Assembly: GCA_003427395.1 (NCBI GenBank)
Contig: BFEA01000668.1
Coordinates: forward strand, 89,344-110,433
Source of the DNA: Chara braunii
Lineage: Eukaryota; Streptophyta; Charophyceae; Charales; Characeae
DNA length: 21,090 nucleotides
Reading direction: 5' to 3'
The position numbers were made by a program, and so were the translations under genes. This document shows positions 1 to 8,685 of this stretch, piece by piece (position 1 is the first letter of the stretch; the number at the start of each line of letters is the position of its first letter). The notes beneath the pieces are model-generated. The model saw only the letters and a list, made by a program, of their open reading frames with translations. It was not told where the DNA came from and made no database searches.

Positions 1-704
1 AGTACACATGTGCGTACTATTTGGATTCTCAGGAGCTACTTCGAAAAATCGAGTTTTCCAGGGAAAGTTGAATAGTACATACGTGCGTTTTGTTCGGGGA
101 AGACTGTAGGCCACCAAACAGGCTCCTTTGGGCCGTTTGATCTCAACAGGATCCAGCGGTCCACATGAGAGTGTGTGTCACCAAACTCAGACCCAGGCCT
201 GAAAATGTGTGGCCTGGGTTCCTACTGAGGTCCATTTCCTACCCTGCTGTCTCAGCAGCAAGGCCTGGAAAGAAAAGCGGCCCGGTACAAAAAGTTGAGC
301 ACAGGCCCAGCCTCAAAAAGATGAAAAAGTACACGCCAGGGTTTTGGATAGTACGAAGTCCTGGGCACTCCTCTAGACAGAACAAAGTGAATTGGTAGCT
401 AAGACAACCATACTGACAACAACAAAATACACAGAAATCAAGATCAAAGCAGACCGAACAAGACTGTGGACTGAGAACAGGCAAAATGCACACATGGATG
501 GACTCAGAACCATGGTAACCGCGGACCCGGATGCCAGACACTTCCGGACTGTATTCCAGACTTATGTATGGACTGGTCCGGACAGTCCGGTGATCTGGAC
601 ACCATCGGACACCCGCACAGTCCGGACTGACGTTAGAGGGTCCAAAAATGTCCGGACCCGAAAGGGAATTTTTTTTAAAAAAGGGAAAAAAAAAGGGAGG
701 GGGT
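1..704. other. Non-coding left flank with short inverted repeats
   Basis: No convincing gene is seen. Open frames here lack protein-like composition and overlap on both strands. Visible structure: an 8-bp inverted repeat (14-21 with 71-78), a perfect 9-bp hairpin at 191-219 (ACCCAGGCC / GGCCTGGGT, 11-nt loop), a cluster of TCCGGA palindromes (543-656), and an A/T-rich run at about 669-694 just before the repeat unit that starts near 705. Confidence 0.6.
543..656. repeat. TCCGGAC-rich palindrome cluster
   Basis: TCCGGA occurs at 543-548, 577-582, 621-626 and 651-656, with a related AGTCCGG at 585-590. CAGTCCGGACTG at 618-629 is a perfect 12-bp palindrome. At 570-588 GGACTG and CAGTCC form inverted arms around GTCCGGAC. 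Spacing is irregular, so this is a motif cluster and not a tandem satellite. Function unknown. Confidence 0.5.
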
Positions 705-716
705 GGGGTGAGGGGG
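695..716 (+). other. G-quadruplex-type G-run
   Basis: Four G-runs (695-697, 699-703, 705-708, 712-716) separated by 1-3 nt fit the G3+N1-7 quadruplex pattern on the plus strand. It sits at the left edge of repeat block A. The second copy of A (977-990) keeps a G-rich start but only two runs, so the full motif is specific to the first copy. Confidence 0.45.
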
Positions 717-975
717 CGTTGGACAGCAGACACTCACCGGCGCTGCACTTCGGAGTTCAAACAGTGGAGCACCTGTCTTGCAGCAAACCAAGAAGTACAT
801 TCAACTAACAGACATGCAAAGTTGTAAACAAAGCTGGCAAAAGACACAAGAGTAATGACCTGCCAAACACGGACTAAGACACAGCTGATTTCTGAGTTTT
901 GCTCATGGAATGTATCCCTTACTGAGTTTCCCGCTTGTTGCTGAGTTTTCTAAGTCAGTGTGGGTGCATGCTTGC
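705..975 (+). mobile_element. Short A-B unit, probable internally deleted LINE derivative
   Basis: Block A (705-788) is repeated at 977-1060: over the 70 bp from 719 the copies differ at one base and three Ns. Block B (796-975) is repeated at 8527-8685, at the 3' side of the LINE. The unit therefore carries the first and last segments of the neighbouring element and lacks its roughly 7.5-kb interior. At the A/B join the bases GCAAACC (783-789) resemble both the end of A' (GCAAAC, 1055-1060) and the start of the B' region (GCAAAACC, 8513-8520), as expected for a deletion at microhomology. It ends one base before the full element starts. That it is a derivative of the LINE is inference; the repeats are directly visible. 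Confidence 0.5.
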
Positions 976-976
976 N

Positions 977-1060
977 GGGGTGGGGGGTTGTTGGACAGCA
1001 GACACTCACCGGNANTGCACTTCGNAGTTCAAACAGTGGAGCACCCGTCTTGCAGCAAAC
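977..1060 (+). repeat. Block A', second copy of 705-788
   Basis: Direct repeat of 705-788 with a 272-bp offset. The copies diverge right after GCAGCAAAC. It is proposed as the 5' terminus of the full-length LINE. Three Ns fall inside it. Confidence 0.85.
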
Positions 1061-1083
1061 TGCAGTAACCCTCTTCAGAAGTA

Positions 1084-1398
1084 GCCTGGGGCCCAGAACT
1101 CAGCCCCAGGCAATGNAGACCAAAGTTGGTCTGCGCTAGGCTGTGTGACCAGGACACGCCCAGGTCTGAGTCTGTCGCGTTTGGCTGTGTGACCAAACGC
1201 TGCACTCAGGAAAGTCAAGAGTCAAAGTCATCTGTAGAGTCAAAGGTACCGCGCCCAGGCCCTTGGTTGGATACACTCACTTGTTGTGCGCAGGTACCCA
1301 GACCAGCATCCAGGCCGAAGGGATTTCAGTTTCAGACCAATCCGTTTGCATCAAGATCTGGACGGCTAAAGGTTGCAGCATCCGGGGTCCAGACCCCG
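1084..1398 (+). other. Cluster of perfect hairpins in the LINE leader
   Basis: Four perfect stems lie in about 315 bp: 1084-1111 (GCCTGGGG/CCCCAGGC, 12-nt loop), 1117-1132 (AGACCAA/TTGGTCT, 2-nt loop), 1177-1200 (GCGTTTGG/CCAAACGC, 8-nt loop) and 1383-1398 (CGGGGTC/GACCCCG, 2-nt loop). GGCTGTGTGACCA also occurs twice (around 1139 and 1183). No open frame here looks like a real protein. If transcribed this would be a structured 5' leader; function is not known. Confidence 0.5.
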
Positions 1399-1583
1399 AG
1401 TCAANGCTACTTANGCGTTGACCTCCCTGGCTTTGACATTCATTCNTTCTGTCTTGCGTTGATGCTGACTTCACGCATTGACTTCAACGCTGGCTCGACG
1501 CTGCGACGCTGGCATTTGTGATTCGGCGAGGCGCTGCTAGTCCGGCATGGTGGCTGGCTTGCACCTGTCTTCTTGGCATGCTG

Positions 1584-1658
1584 ACGTGGCAGCTGCCATG
1601 CGCTGTCGCTAATGTGGCCGCTGCCACGTGTGTTATTGGATGACGTGGCTGCCGCCAC
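1584..1658 (+). promoter_or_regulatory. ACGTGGC / G-box-like motif cluster upstream of ORF1
   Basis: ACGTGGC occurs at 1584-1590 and 1643-1649 on the plus strand and at 1623-1629 on the minus strand. CACGTG (1625-1630) is a G-box core. TGGCAGCTGCCA (1587-1598) is a perfect 12-bp palindrome. ACGTGGC and CACGTG are cores bound by plant bZIP/bHLH factors. Their position around the ORF1 start would suit an internal LINE promoter; this is inference. Confidence 0.3.
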
Positions 1659-3029
1659 TGTTCTACTGTGGCTATCAAACGTGTCGACAGTAGGGGCTTT
1701 CTTCCTGACACGTCTCCTGTCACCTTCAGAAAGCAGGATATTGCACCAGGGGGGTAAATCAACCATAGTCAAAGCCCTCCCAAACGACAAAGTCAAACTG
1801 AGAGACGAGTTATTCACGTGTTATGCGAGCAATTGGGCTTTCCACGACGACGCAGCATTCAAGTCAATGAGCGACAAAATCAACTGGGTTAGGGGTCGTC
1901 TAGCGGCCTTCAAAGGGTCTCCGGAAACCGCGAATGAGTTCTTTTTAATCCAGCCAGCGTCATCGACTGTCATAACTGTTATTTGCATGTTTGACTCAGA
2001 CAAAAGGATGATGGACAACTGGAAATCACTCCGATGCAAGGGAGCAGAGGTAAGAATATATCCATGGTCCCCCCCACGGCAGCAAAAACCGGAAGAACGG
2101 AGAGAACAAATGATGAGAGAATTTTTCTGGGTGGAGTTCCGGCATGTCCCAATCGAAGTCCAGGCCGCACTAGTGCAAGATTTCGCGGAAAAATATGACG
2201 TGGTAGGCTTCATAGACCCCTTGCCGCCGCACGTAGCAAAGAGAAACGATTATCTCATGCTGGCCATTATCTCCCTGACAGCCAGATATTTGTGATTGAT
2301 GACATCCTACCCTACTGTATAGGAGGCAGGCTGTACCGCATACACACTGCCCACAAACACCGTCCTTGGTTTTTCAGGTGTCAGGTGTACGACCACCTAT
2401 ACACGGACACCGAATGCCTTCACCACCCGTCCCGCACAGCGAAACCCACCGGGCGCCTGAAGAGAGACCCTTTCAACATATCACGATGCCGCACTGTGGA
2501 TCCCGGCCATGAAGGATGTGTATTCATAGACGAACCAGGAAAAGACAGCGGTGCCATAGTGGGATGGTCGTGGGAAGGGGAAGGGAACCCGGTGTTAACC
2601 ACCAAACCCCGACTTTTGTGGCCCCCCCCAAGATCCCTGGAGGCCCATCTGGCACAATCCAAGGGAGTCCCGTCTCCAGGGGAACAGGAAAGGAAACCTC
2701 CCACAACAGACCAATGGACAGTGGTCCGCAGGAAAGAGGCAAACAAAACACAAAAAGGGAGAGAGAAAAGTGGACTGAGGTGCCACTATCAGGGGAGAGC
2801 CCTAAGAGACGAGAGGAACCTGGGAGAGGTACACCAGGGGGGGGGTGAGACAGACTCGAGGAGGGGGGAAGGCACAGGCGGAAGGGGGCGCAGAGGTGAT
2901 GGAAAGACCAGGGGGGCATGGGGGACAAATGAGACAAGTGAAGGGGCCCCAGGGACAAAAGAAGCAAGGAGGGGGGGGGAGTCTGGAAGGGATTTCGGAA
3001 GGACATACGATGCAGGCATCCTGGTTTGA
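1612..3029 (+). pseudogene. LINE ORF1 (nucleic-acid-binding protein), frameshifted
   Basis: Two open stretches form one broken ORF1. The first (1612-2295, 227 aa) has an alpha/beta region whose later part, around residues 170-205 (starting FFWVEFRHVP), resembles the DUF4283-type domain of plant LINE ORF1 proteins. The reading then moves to the frame of 2292-3029; the shift lies near 2255-2270, since that frame is already open and protein-like before 2292, which begins with GTG and not ATG. In the second part, residues 30-42 read C-X2-Y-X3-Y-X4-C, a zinc knuckle with its second Cys and its His replaced by Tyr. From about residue 110 the protein is a low-complexity Arg/Gly/Glu/Lys-rich tail, consistent with RNA binding. 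ORF1 proteins coat the LINE RNA. Assignment rests on position and general resemblance. Confidence 0.55.
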
Positions 3030-3378
3030 ATAGACTGAACGGATAAGGCAGAACGAACTCAGTAGCGATGTCAACGGGAGGCAGATAGTGGAGGACGGCG
3101 GCAGGAGAGGGAAGCACCCCCAGCCTGCAACGGAGGAAGGGAACCCAAACAAACAAGAGGTACAAGGGGGGAATATAGCAGATTTGGAGAAAGGGAATCC
3201 ACAAGAACCAAAGGGGGAGGGGTAAGAGGCCAACCAGGCCTAGAAAGCAAAAGGGCAGGATTGGGGCTCAGACCCCCAGCAAAGCAAGAAGTCAAAGGGG
3301 CAAGACTGCTTCTCATAAGCTTTTGGGGCACATCCAATGGAAGCAGACCCTCAATCCCCCCTGCCCCCCGAGGAATTC
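3030..3378 (+). other. Purine-rich LINE segment, no intact frame
   Basis: The plus strand is rich in A and G and poor in T, continuing the bias of the ORF1 tail. Stops occur in all frames at intervals. It is probably decayed ORF1 tail or an inter-ORF spacer. Confidence 0.4.
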
Positions 3379-4226
3379 ATGGCGGACGCCAATCAAGACC
3401 CGGACGCCCCACTATCTGAAATGGAGATGGAACAGAAATTCAAGTAATCACGGAGTGGGTACTCCAACACCGAAACTCCCAGCATCCTAAGGGGGGAGAG
3501 GAATACTGGGACACGGCTTATGTAGAACTCTTCACTCTGCTGAATAGCAGCTCAGCAGTAAGAACACCGCTGTCGATGGGCCCTCCACCCCATTTAACAT
3601 GGGCAGAGATCTTCAGACGAATCCTATGCATAGCTAGTGACCGCTTCCGCGCCCCCCCCCCTCACCACCGAGCAACCAGGAGCACCAAGGGCCAGCCCCT
3701 GAAGGGCCAGCACCACGAAGGCTGAAACTGCGACAGCTCGTCGAGCAAGGCCTGTGCGAGGCCCCCCCTCTCCAAAAAGGAAGGGGTTTTGGTAATCCCA
3801 TTGAAGAAAGAAGATGGGATATGGGAGGTGGGGCTATCCCCGTTGGGAGACACGGGGGAAGTCACACTGCAGGGATGGGAATATCCAACACACGTGGTGG
3901 AAGGGAGGGAGAGAGATGCCACATTCACTAAACAGGTTAACGAACACATCCCTCAATTTTTNGCNCCAGGGGCAAGAGGGGCCATGAGAATGGAAGGGTG
4001 CAAACAAAAGATGGCACGGAATGATCTATTCCTTCTATTCGAATCCAAGAAAACTGCGAACCTGTGTTGGTTCTGCCACAAGGCCCTCCTTGAATTGTAG
4101 GACCACAAGGTTAAATCCAGCAGTTTTTGGTCTGCCGAAGATGTGTGCAAGTGTCTGTGTACTATTCTTCGGAAAAAGACCCTCTCCCTGGACAGATGGG
4201 ACACAAAAAAATGGCAGCCACTGTAG
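3379..4226 (+). pseudogene. Unrecognised middle ORF of the LINE, broken
   Basis: A good ATG at 3379 opens an acidic N-terminus (MADANQDPDAPLSEME). The reading then shifts frame near 3445 and stays open through about 75 residues up to 3670 (rich in W, Y and L, with motif LTWAEIFRRIL). It shifts again across the C-run at 3652-3660 and near 3775, and continues to a TAG at 4098-4100. The same frame is readable for about 40 more residues to a TAG near 4226. A CWFCH motif just before the TAG and a C-K-C-L-C cluster just after it could be a metal-binding site. The family is not recognised. It may be the C-terminal part of ORF1 or a separate protein; it lies directly upstream of ORF2. Confidence 0.4.
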
Positions 4227-4336
4227 CCCCTTCCCACTCACACTAGATACACCACACGAACTGTATGGATGACGTACAAACCTTATATTGTAAAAACCCG
4301 GCCTGGCAAAAATGTGTTAAATCGGCGGATCTAGAT

Positions 4337-5090
4337 ATGCGTTCACTCAACATGAATGGCCTAGCCACCTACAACCCAGAAAAGCGGCAGGCCATCTGGG
4401 ACCAACTCAGGGGAGTGGGAGACGGCAATGGCCGGATGTAATATGCATACAGGAAACCCACCTACAGAACAGGCCCGAGCATATCAGGGCCAGAAAGATG
4501 ACCTGGCCACACCAGGCCATGTGGGCCCACGCCCCGAGACCCGGGTCGGCAGAGGTGGCGATTTGGATACCCCCCGAATCTAGATTCCAAATGGTATACT
4601 GGGTTGTGGATGAAACAGAAGGGCAATGGGAATCGGTCCTTAGGATGCTTGAGCTAGAATTGCTCTGCATCTTGTGCATATACTCCCCCAATACAGTGGG
4701 AGAAAGGAGAACCTTTCTGGAGGGACTGGGACCACAGATACCAGAAGGGATCCCCGTCGTGGTGGCTGGTGACTTCAACGCAACTTCGGATCCTTGGGTA
4801 GACAGGTGGGGCCCTCACACATCACCGGCCTTTGCCACAGAGGCGGATGAACAGATGATAGCATAGTTGTGTGAGTCCCTTTCTATTTTCGACATCTTCC
4901 GCCAACTTCACCCTACCGACCACACTTTCTCATGTATAAGGGTTAGTAACCCAAGGAGACTTTCCAAATCCCGCATTGATCTGATTCTACTCTCCAAGGA
5001 CCTGGAAGGCGCTCTGCGGTGGGCGGCAAGCCTCCCCCATAGTCCGTACCCAGGACTGGACCATAAAACATGTGGAATTATTCTTACAAC
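4337..5090 (+). other. AP endonuclease domain of LINE ORF2
   Basis: Motifs appear in family order: N of SLNMNGL, E of QETH, D and N of GDFN, the RIDLI strand, and the final His as LDH. The exonuclease III-like fold makes the first-strand nick during target-primed reverse transcription. The domain is split by one frameshift (about 4410-4430) and a TAG at 4864. Confidence 0.8.
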
Positions 5091-5749
5091 GCGCAAGAGG
5101 CCCGACCAAAGCCCCAGTTTCTGTAAACTAAACACCTCGCTTCTAAAAGCTCAACAATTCAAACATGGCAGTTTTGGCGCCAGCAGAACAACCATTTTGA
5201 TCTGCATCAGGATTGGTTCAACAACGGTCTTCTTTTTCTTGCCAAAAAATGTAAAGACTTCTCCAAAGACAGAGCAGCGCAGCGTTACCAAAAGGAAATG
5301 GATCTACAGAAGAAACTCCTTAGCCTGGAATCCAAGGCAGCATCACAAGATCAGATAGAATCCATCCAGCGAATAAAGAACCAACTGCTACAGTTCGCAC
5401 AGTATAGATGGCAAGGGGTTAGAGTTCGAGGGAAGCTAACCAAGCTCACTAAAGAAGCAACTATGGACACCCATTTTTTCAGTATGGCGAACGCACGCGC
5501 TTGTCGGTCAGTCATCGACGCCCTTTTCGACCCTGAGAAAGGGGAGGAAGTCATTGCCACAAACACACCTCATTGCACATTGATTACCAGAACCTTTTTC
5601 AAGAACCTATACACCTCACAAGTTCGAGATCCGGACGGGGCGGAAAGACGACAGGACCTGGAGGACTTTTTGCGCCCCATGAACAAACGCCTTTCTCCGC
5701 AGCAAAGAGACGAGATGGAAAGACCGCTGGCCAAGGAAGAAATCTGGAC

Positions 5750-6620
5750 AGCGCTCCTCCAAATGGATGAGGGGAAGACACCCACAATCGATGGTCTCCC
5801 CAAGGAATTCTGGAAATGTATGTGGGCGGATCTTAGTGCTGATTTATGGGAATATTATCAGGGAGTCTGGGAAGAGGGGGAGATGGGAGACGTGGTGGGG
5901 AAGGGGGTGTTGTCTCTGTTGCATAAAAAGGGGGACAAAATGAACCTCAGAAACTATAGACNTATCACACTGCTTACNNTAGTATATAAAATGTTGGCGA
6001 AGGACTTGGCAAACCGGATGGCGACGGTCCTGGAAGACATCATCCACCCNNCTCANACCNGTTTCATCTCCAACAGGAACATCCAAAAGAACATTCTCTT
6101 GGTCAACGAGGTCCTTAGCCTCTCACAGCGCGGAAAAGCCAATGCAGCCATCATCTTTATTGACTTTGAAAAAGCATACGATCACATTGATTGGTTTTTC
6201 CTGGACCAGTGCGTGGACAGGATGAATTTTGGACCATCCTTCCAGCGCTGGATCAAGATCTTGCACAAGAACGCCACCACGTGCGTCCAGGTGAATGACT
6301 CAGTGGCACCGCAATTCCTCCTCCAGAGATCAGTTAGACAAGGGGACCCGATAGCCCCCTTCCTCTTCCTGGTTATAATGGAAGCCTTGTCAGCGAACCT
6401 GAGACACAACAAAGACATCAAACGAATCCAACTGACAAGGATTCTGGAAGAGGCAGTCCCGGTGTGCTCGCTGTTCGCCGACGACCTTACCATCCTAATG
6501 GAGGCATGCGCGAGTAACATGGAGGAGGTCCGTGCTTTAATGGATCGCTTCTGCCGCCTCTCGGACATGACGGTGAATTGGGGGCAGAAGACGGTGGGCT
6601 GGTGGCTACATCACCAAGGA
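5750..6620 (+). other. Reverse transcriptase domain of LINE ORF2
   Basis: The core palm motifs are intact in one frame: D in IDFEKAYD (motif A), RQGDP (motif B) and FADD (motif C). The thumb-like region follows to about 7100 with the LINE-typical stretch WRGDSRLPRVISRVAWD. Several Ns at 5962-6060 obscure the region following NYR. Confidence 0.85.
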
Positions 6621-8435
6621 GGAAGACCGCCAGAAATGCTGCGCATATCATGGCTACCCCCAGAGGCACCACTGCGGGGGCTGGGAGCCTCGTTGACTGC
6701 AAAAGGAAGACCAGCCTCGAACGACGACTGGATTCTACCCCCGACACACACAAAACTGCAAGCATGGGACAACAAACACACATCACTCTTTGGAAGAGCC
6801 CTGGTGATCAATAACGTGGTGTTGGCTTCCCTATGGTATAAGTCCGTGTTATGGCCCCTCTCCAAGCACGGCCTCAAGGCGCTCAAGAAACAGTCAGTGG
6901 CCTTTTTATGGAGAGGAGATAGCAGGTTGCCACGGGTAATCAGTAGAGTGGCATGGGACTCTGTCATTCAGCCTAAAACTAAGGGCGGATTGGGGATAAT
7001 TGACCCTGCATCCCAACTCCAAGCCCTTAGCATGCGATGGATCCAGAGGCTGATCTTTGCCCCCTCTTCCCCGTGGGTTTCTCTGGCCTTGGTACAGATT
7101 GCAGACCTCGCCCCTGAGACCCTCCCGGAAATTGACCCACTGATATGGCTAGAGTACAGATATTGGCGCATTCCGCGTAAGCATAGGAATGGGACACGGG
7201 TGGAAGAGTTCTGGCCACGCCTCTTAAAAGCATGGAGAAAGCTGCCCCTGCCCTCCAAACCGCCCCCCGATAGGTGGGAGGAAGTGTACAGGCAGCCCCT
7301 CTTCGGTAACAAGTGGATCACTGACGACCAGCGTCGAGTAAGGTGCAGCTCGGACCCCCCGTGGAAAGGTTGGGTGAAGCATGGGGCATTATGGGTAGGG
7401 GACTTGTGGGATGAAGAGGCTAAAGATTGGAAGAGCGCGGATCGAATGAGAGGATGGCTGAGATACTGCCACCACACACAACAAATGCTTGAAGAATTAA
7501 TAGAAAACTTACCTCTGGCATGGTACACCATTGTGAGGAAGGGCCCCCGGCTGGAAAAAGGTGACTGGGTGGGCCTAAACTGCGAAAAGAACCAGGTTGG
7601 TAGGATCCACCTAGTGGGAAAGGAAGATGTGTTGGTGGAGTACTACACATTAGGTAGTGAGGACCTGCTAATCGGGAGCAGACAACCCTTCTAGTGGAGG
7701 AAAAGAAATGACGTGTACCGGATTAGAGTATTGGAGGGAGGGACACAATGGAAGGCATATAGGCCCAACACCCCGATTGCAAACCTGCCCCTGGACCCTG
7801 GAAAATGGAGATGGCTCCAGCATAGCAGAGGAGGACAGAGGGGAAGACCACAGAAAGGCGTGCAACTAGCAAATCTGAAGGCAAAGTCAGCATACAGGAT
7901 GCTAAGGAGCAGGAAATGCCTCCGGGATGTGGTGGAAGATAGGTGGCATCGACACCTGGACGTGGACAGGGGCCTACTCAGACCTATAAAATGGTTCTGC
8001 GAAAACAAACTACAACCTGCAAAAATTTCTTCACTGCAGTGGCAAGTAGCCCACTGCTGATTGCCCACCAATAACTGGTTAATCAACCACACCCGGTTAG
8101 AACAGCAGGGGCGCGCACTGCCATGGTGCAAAAGTTGCACACACACCTTTCCTCCACACAAAAGACCTGAGACAGTGGAACATATCTTCATGCAGTGCCC
8201 CTCAGCCGTACTACTATGGCGGTGGTGGGATAGGATCTGGCGACAAATGTTCCCAGACTCGCCATGGCCATGGGACTGGAGGGCGTTCAGACTATTGACT
8301 ATTGAGGTGGTGATCGAGGAGGGAGCCCGAAGCAGGAATGGGCCTTGTATTCTTCCTCTCCTTTGTCTAATCTCCCTCCTCTCTCTTCGTTTGTGTATGA
8401 TTATCTCATCTCATTCTGTCTGGATACGATTTTGA

Positions 8436-8526
8436 CAGTTGGTCATCATCAGCTGGTTGACATTTATATGGGCTTGCATTGTTGAGGAGAGTATTCACAA
8501 TCGGGGTTCATTGCAAAACCAAAAAA
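8436..8526 (+). other. LINE 3' untranslated segment
   Basis: Between the last ORF2 stop and block B' no frame is protein-like. It ends in CAAAACCAAAAAA (8514-8526), the only A-rich run at the 3' side and a possible remnant of a LINE tail. Confidence 0.4.
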
Positions 8527-8685
8527 TACATTAAACTAACAGACATGCAAAGTTGTAAACAAAGCTGGCAAAAGACACAAGAGTAATGACCTGCCAAACA
8601 CGGATTAAGACACACAACTCATTTCTGAGTTTTGCTCATTTAATGTGTTGCTGAGTTTTCTAAGTCAGTGTGGGTGCATGCTTGC
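8527..8685 (+). repeat. Block B', copy of 796-975
   Basis: Direct repeat of 796-975, both starting TACATT and ending GCATGCTTGC. B' lacks about 23 nt present in B near 913-936, including one of three CTGAGTTT motifs. Sequence diverges immediately after 8685. It is proposed as the 3' terminus of the LINE. Confidence 0.85.

Larger units (their letters stand above)
4265..8435 (+). pseudogene. LINE ORF2: endonuclease / reverse transcriptase / zinc finger, decayed
   Basis: ORF2 would nick target DNA and reverse-transcribe the LINE RNA there. An ATG at 4265 leads into an apurinic-type endonuclease: SLNMNGL (about 4343), QETH (4450-4461), GDFN (4768-4779), SRIDLI near 4968, and GLDH near 5056, where SDH is usual. 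The reverse transcriptase lies in the long open stretch 5298-7694: residues 159-173 match the GKxPGxDG region, IDFEKAYDHIDW (288-299) holds the first catalytic Asp, RQGDPIAPFLF (347-357) follows, and FADD (393-396, 6474-6485) is the active-site box. Near 8127-8198, Cys-X2-Cys and His-X4-Cys form the C-terminal zinc finger of plant LINEs (zf-RVT type). Breaks: frameshifts near 4410-4430 and 5155-5165; in-frame stops TAG 4864-4866, TAG 7692-7694 and TGA 8058-8060. Ns fall in RT motifs near 5962-6060. Catalytic residues survive, but the protein is not translatable as one piece. Confidence 0.85.
977..8685 (+). mobile_element. Decayed LINE-type (non-LTR) retrotransposon
   Basis: The element is bounded by block A' (977-1060) and block B' (8527-8685). 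Inside, in order, are a hairpin-rich leader, ORF1 with a degenerate zinc knuckle and Arg/Gly-rich tail (1612-3029), a middle ORF (about 3379-4226) and ORF2 (4265-8435) with apurinic endonuclease, reverse transcriptase and C-terminal zinc-finger domains. This is the layout of the plant L1/Tad-like LINE class, which moves by target-primed reverse transcription. No poly(A) tail is seen at 8685; an A-rich stretch (CAAAACCAAAAAA, 8514-8526) just before B' is the alternative 3' end. In that case B and B' would need another explanation, such as an unusually long target-site duplication. Frameshifts and stops make it non-autonomous. Confidence 0.75.

Noticed and set aside
239-733. 164-codon minus-strand open frame
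   Set aside because: Low-complexity Phe/Pro/Cys-rich translation of the A/T-rich and repeat DNA at the left edge; no motif.
1126-1521. 131-codon plus-strand open frame in the LINE leader
   Set aside because: Contains Ns, overlaps the hairpin cluster, and has no protein-like pattern.
2524-3204. 226-codon minus-strand open frame, Pro/Leu/Ser-rich
   Set aside because: Antisense of the purine-rich ORF1 tail; its composition follows from the strand bias.
6968-7531. 187-codon minus-strand open frame
   Set aside because: Shadow of the LINE ORF2 coding strand; no recognised motif.
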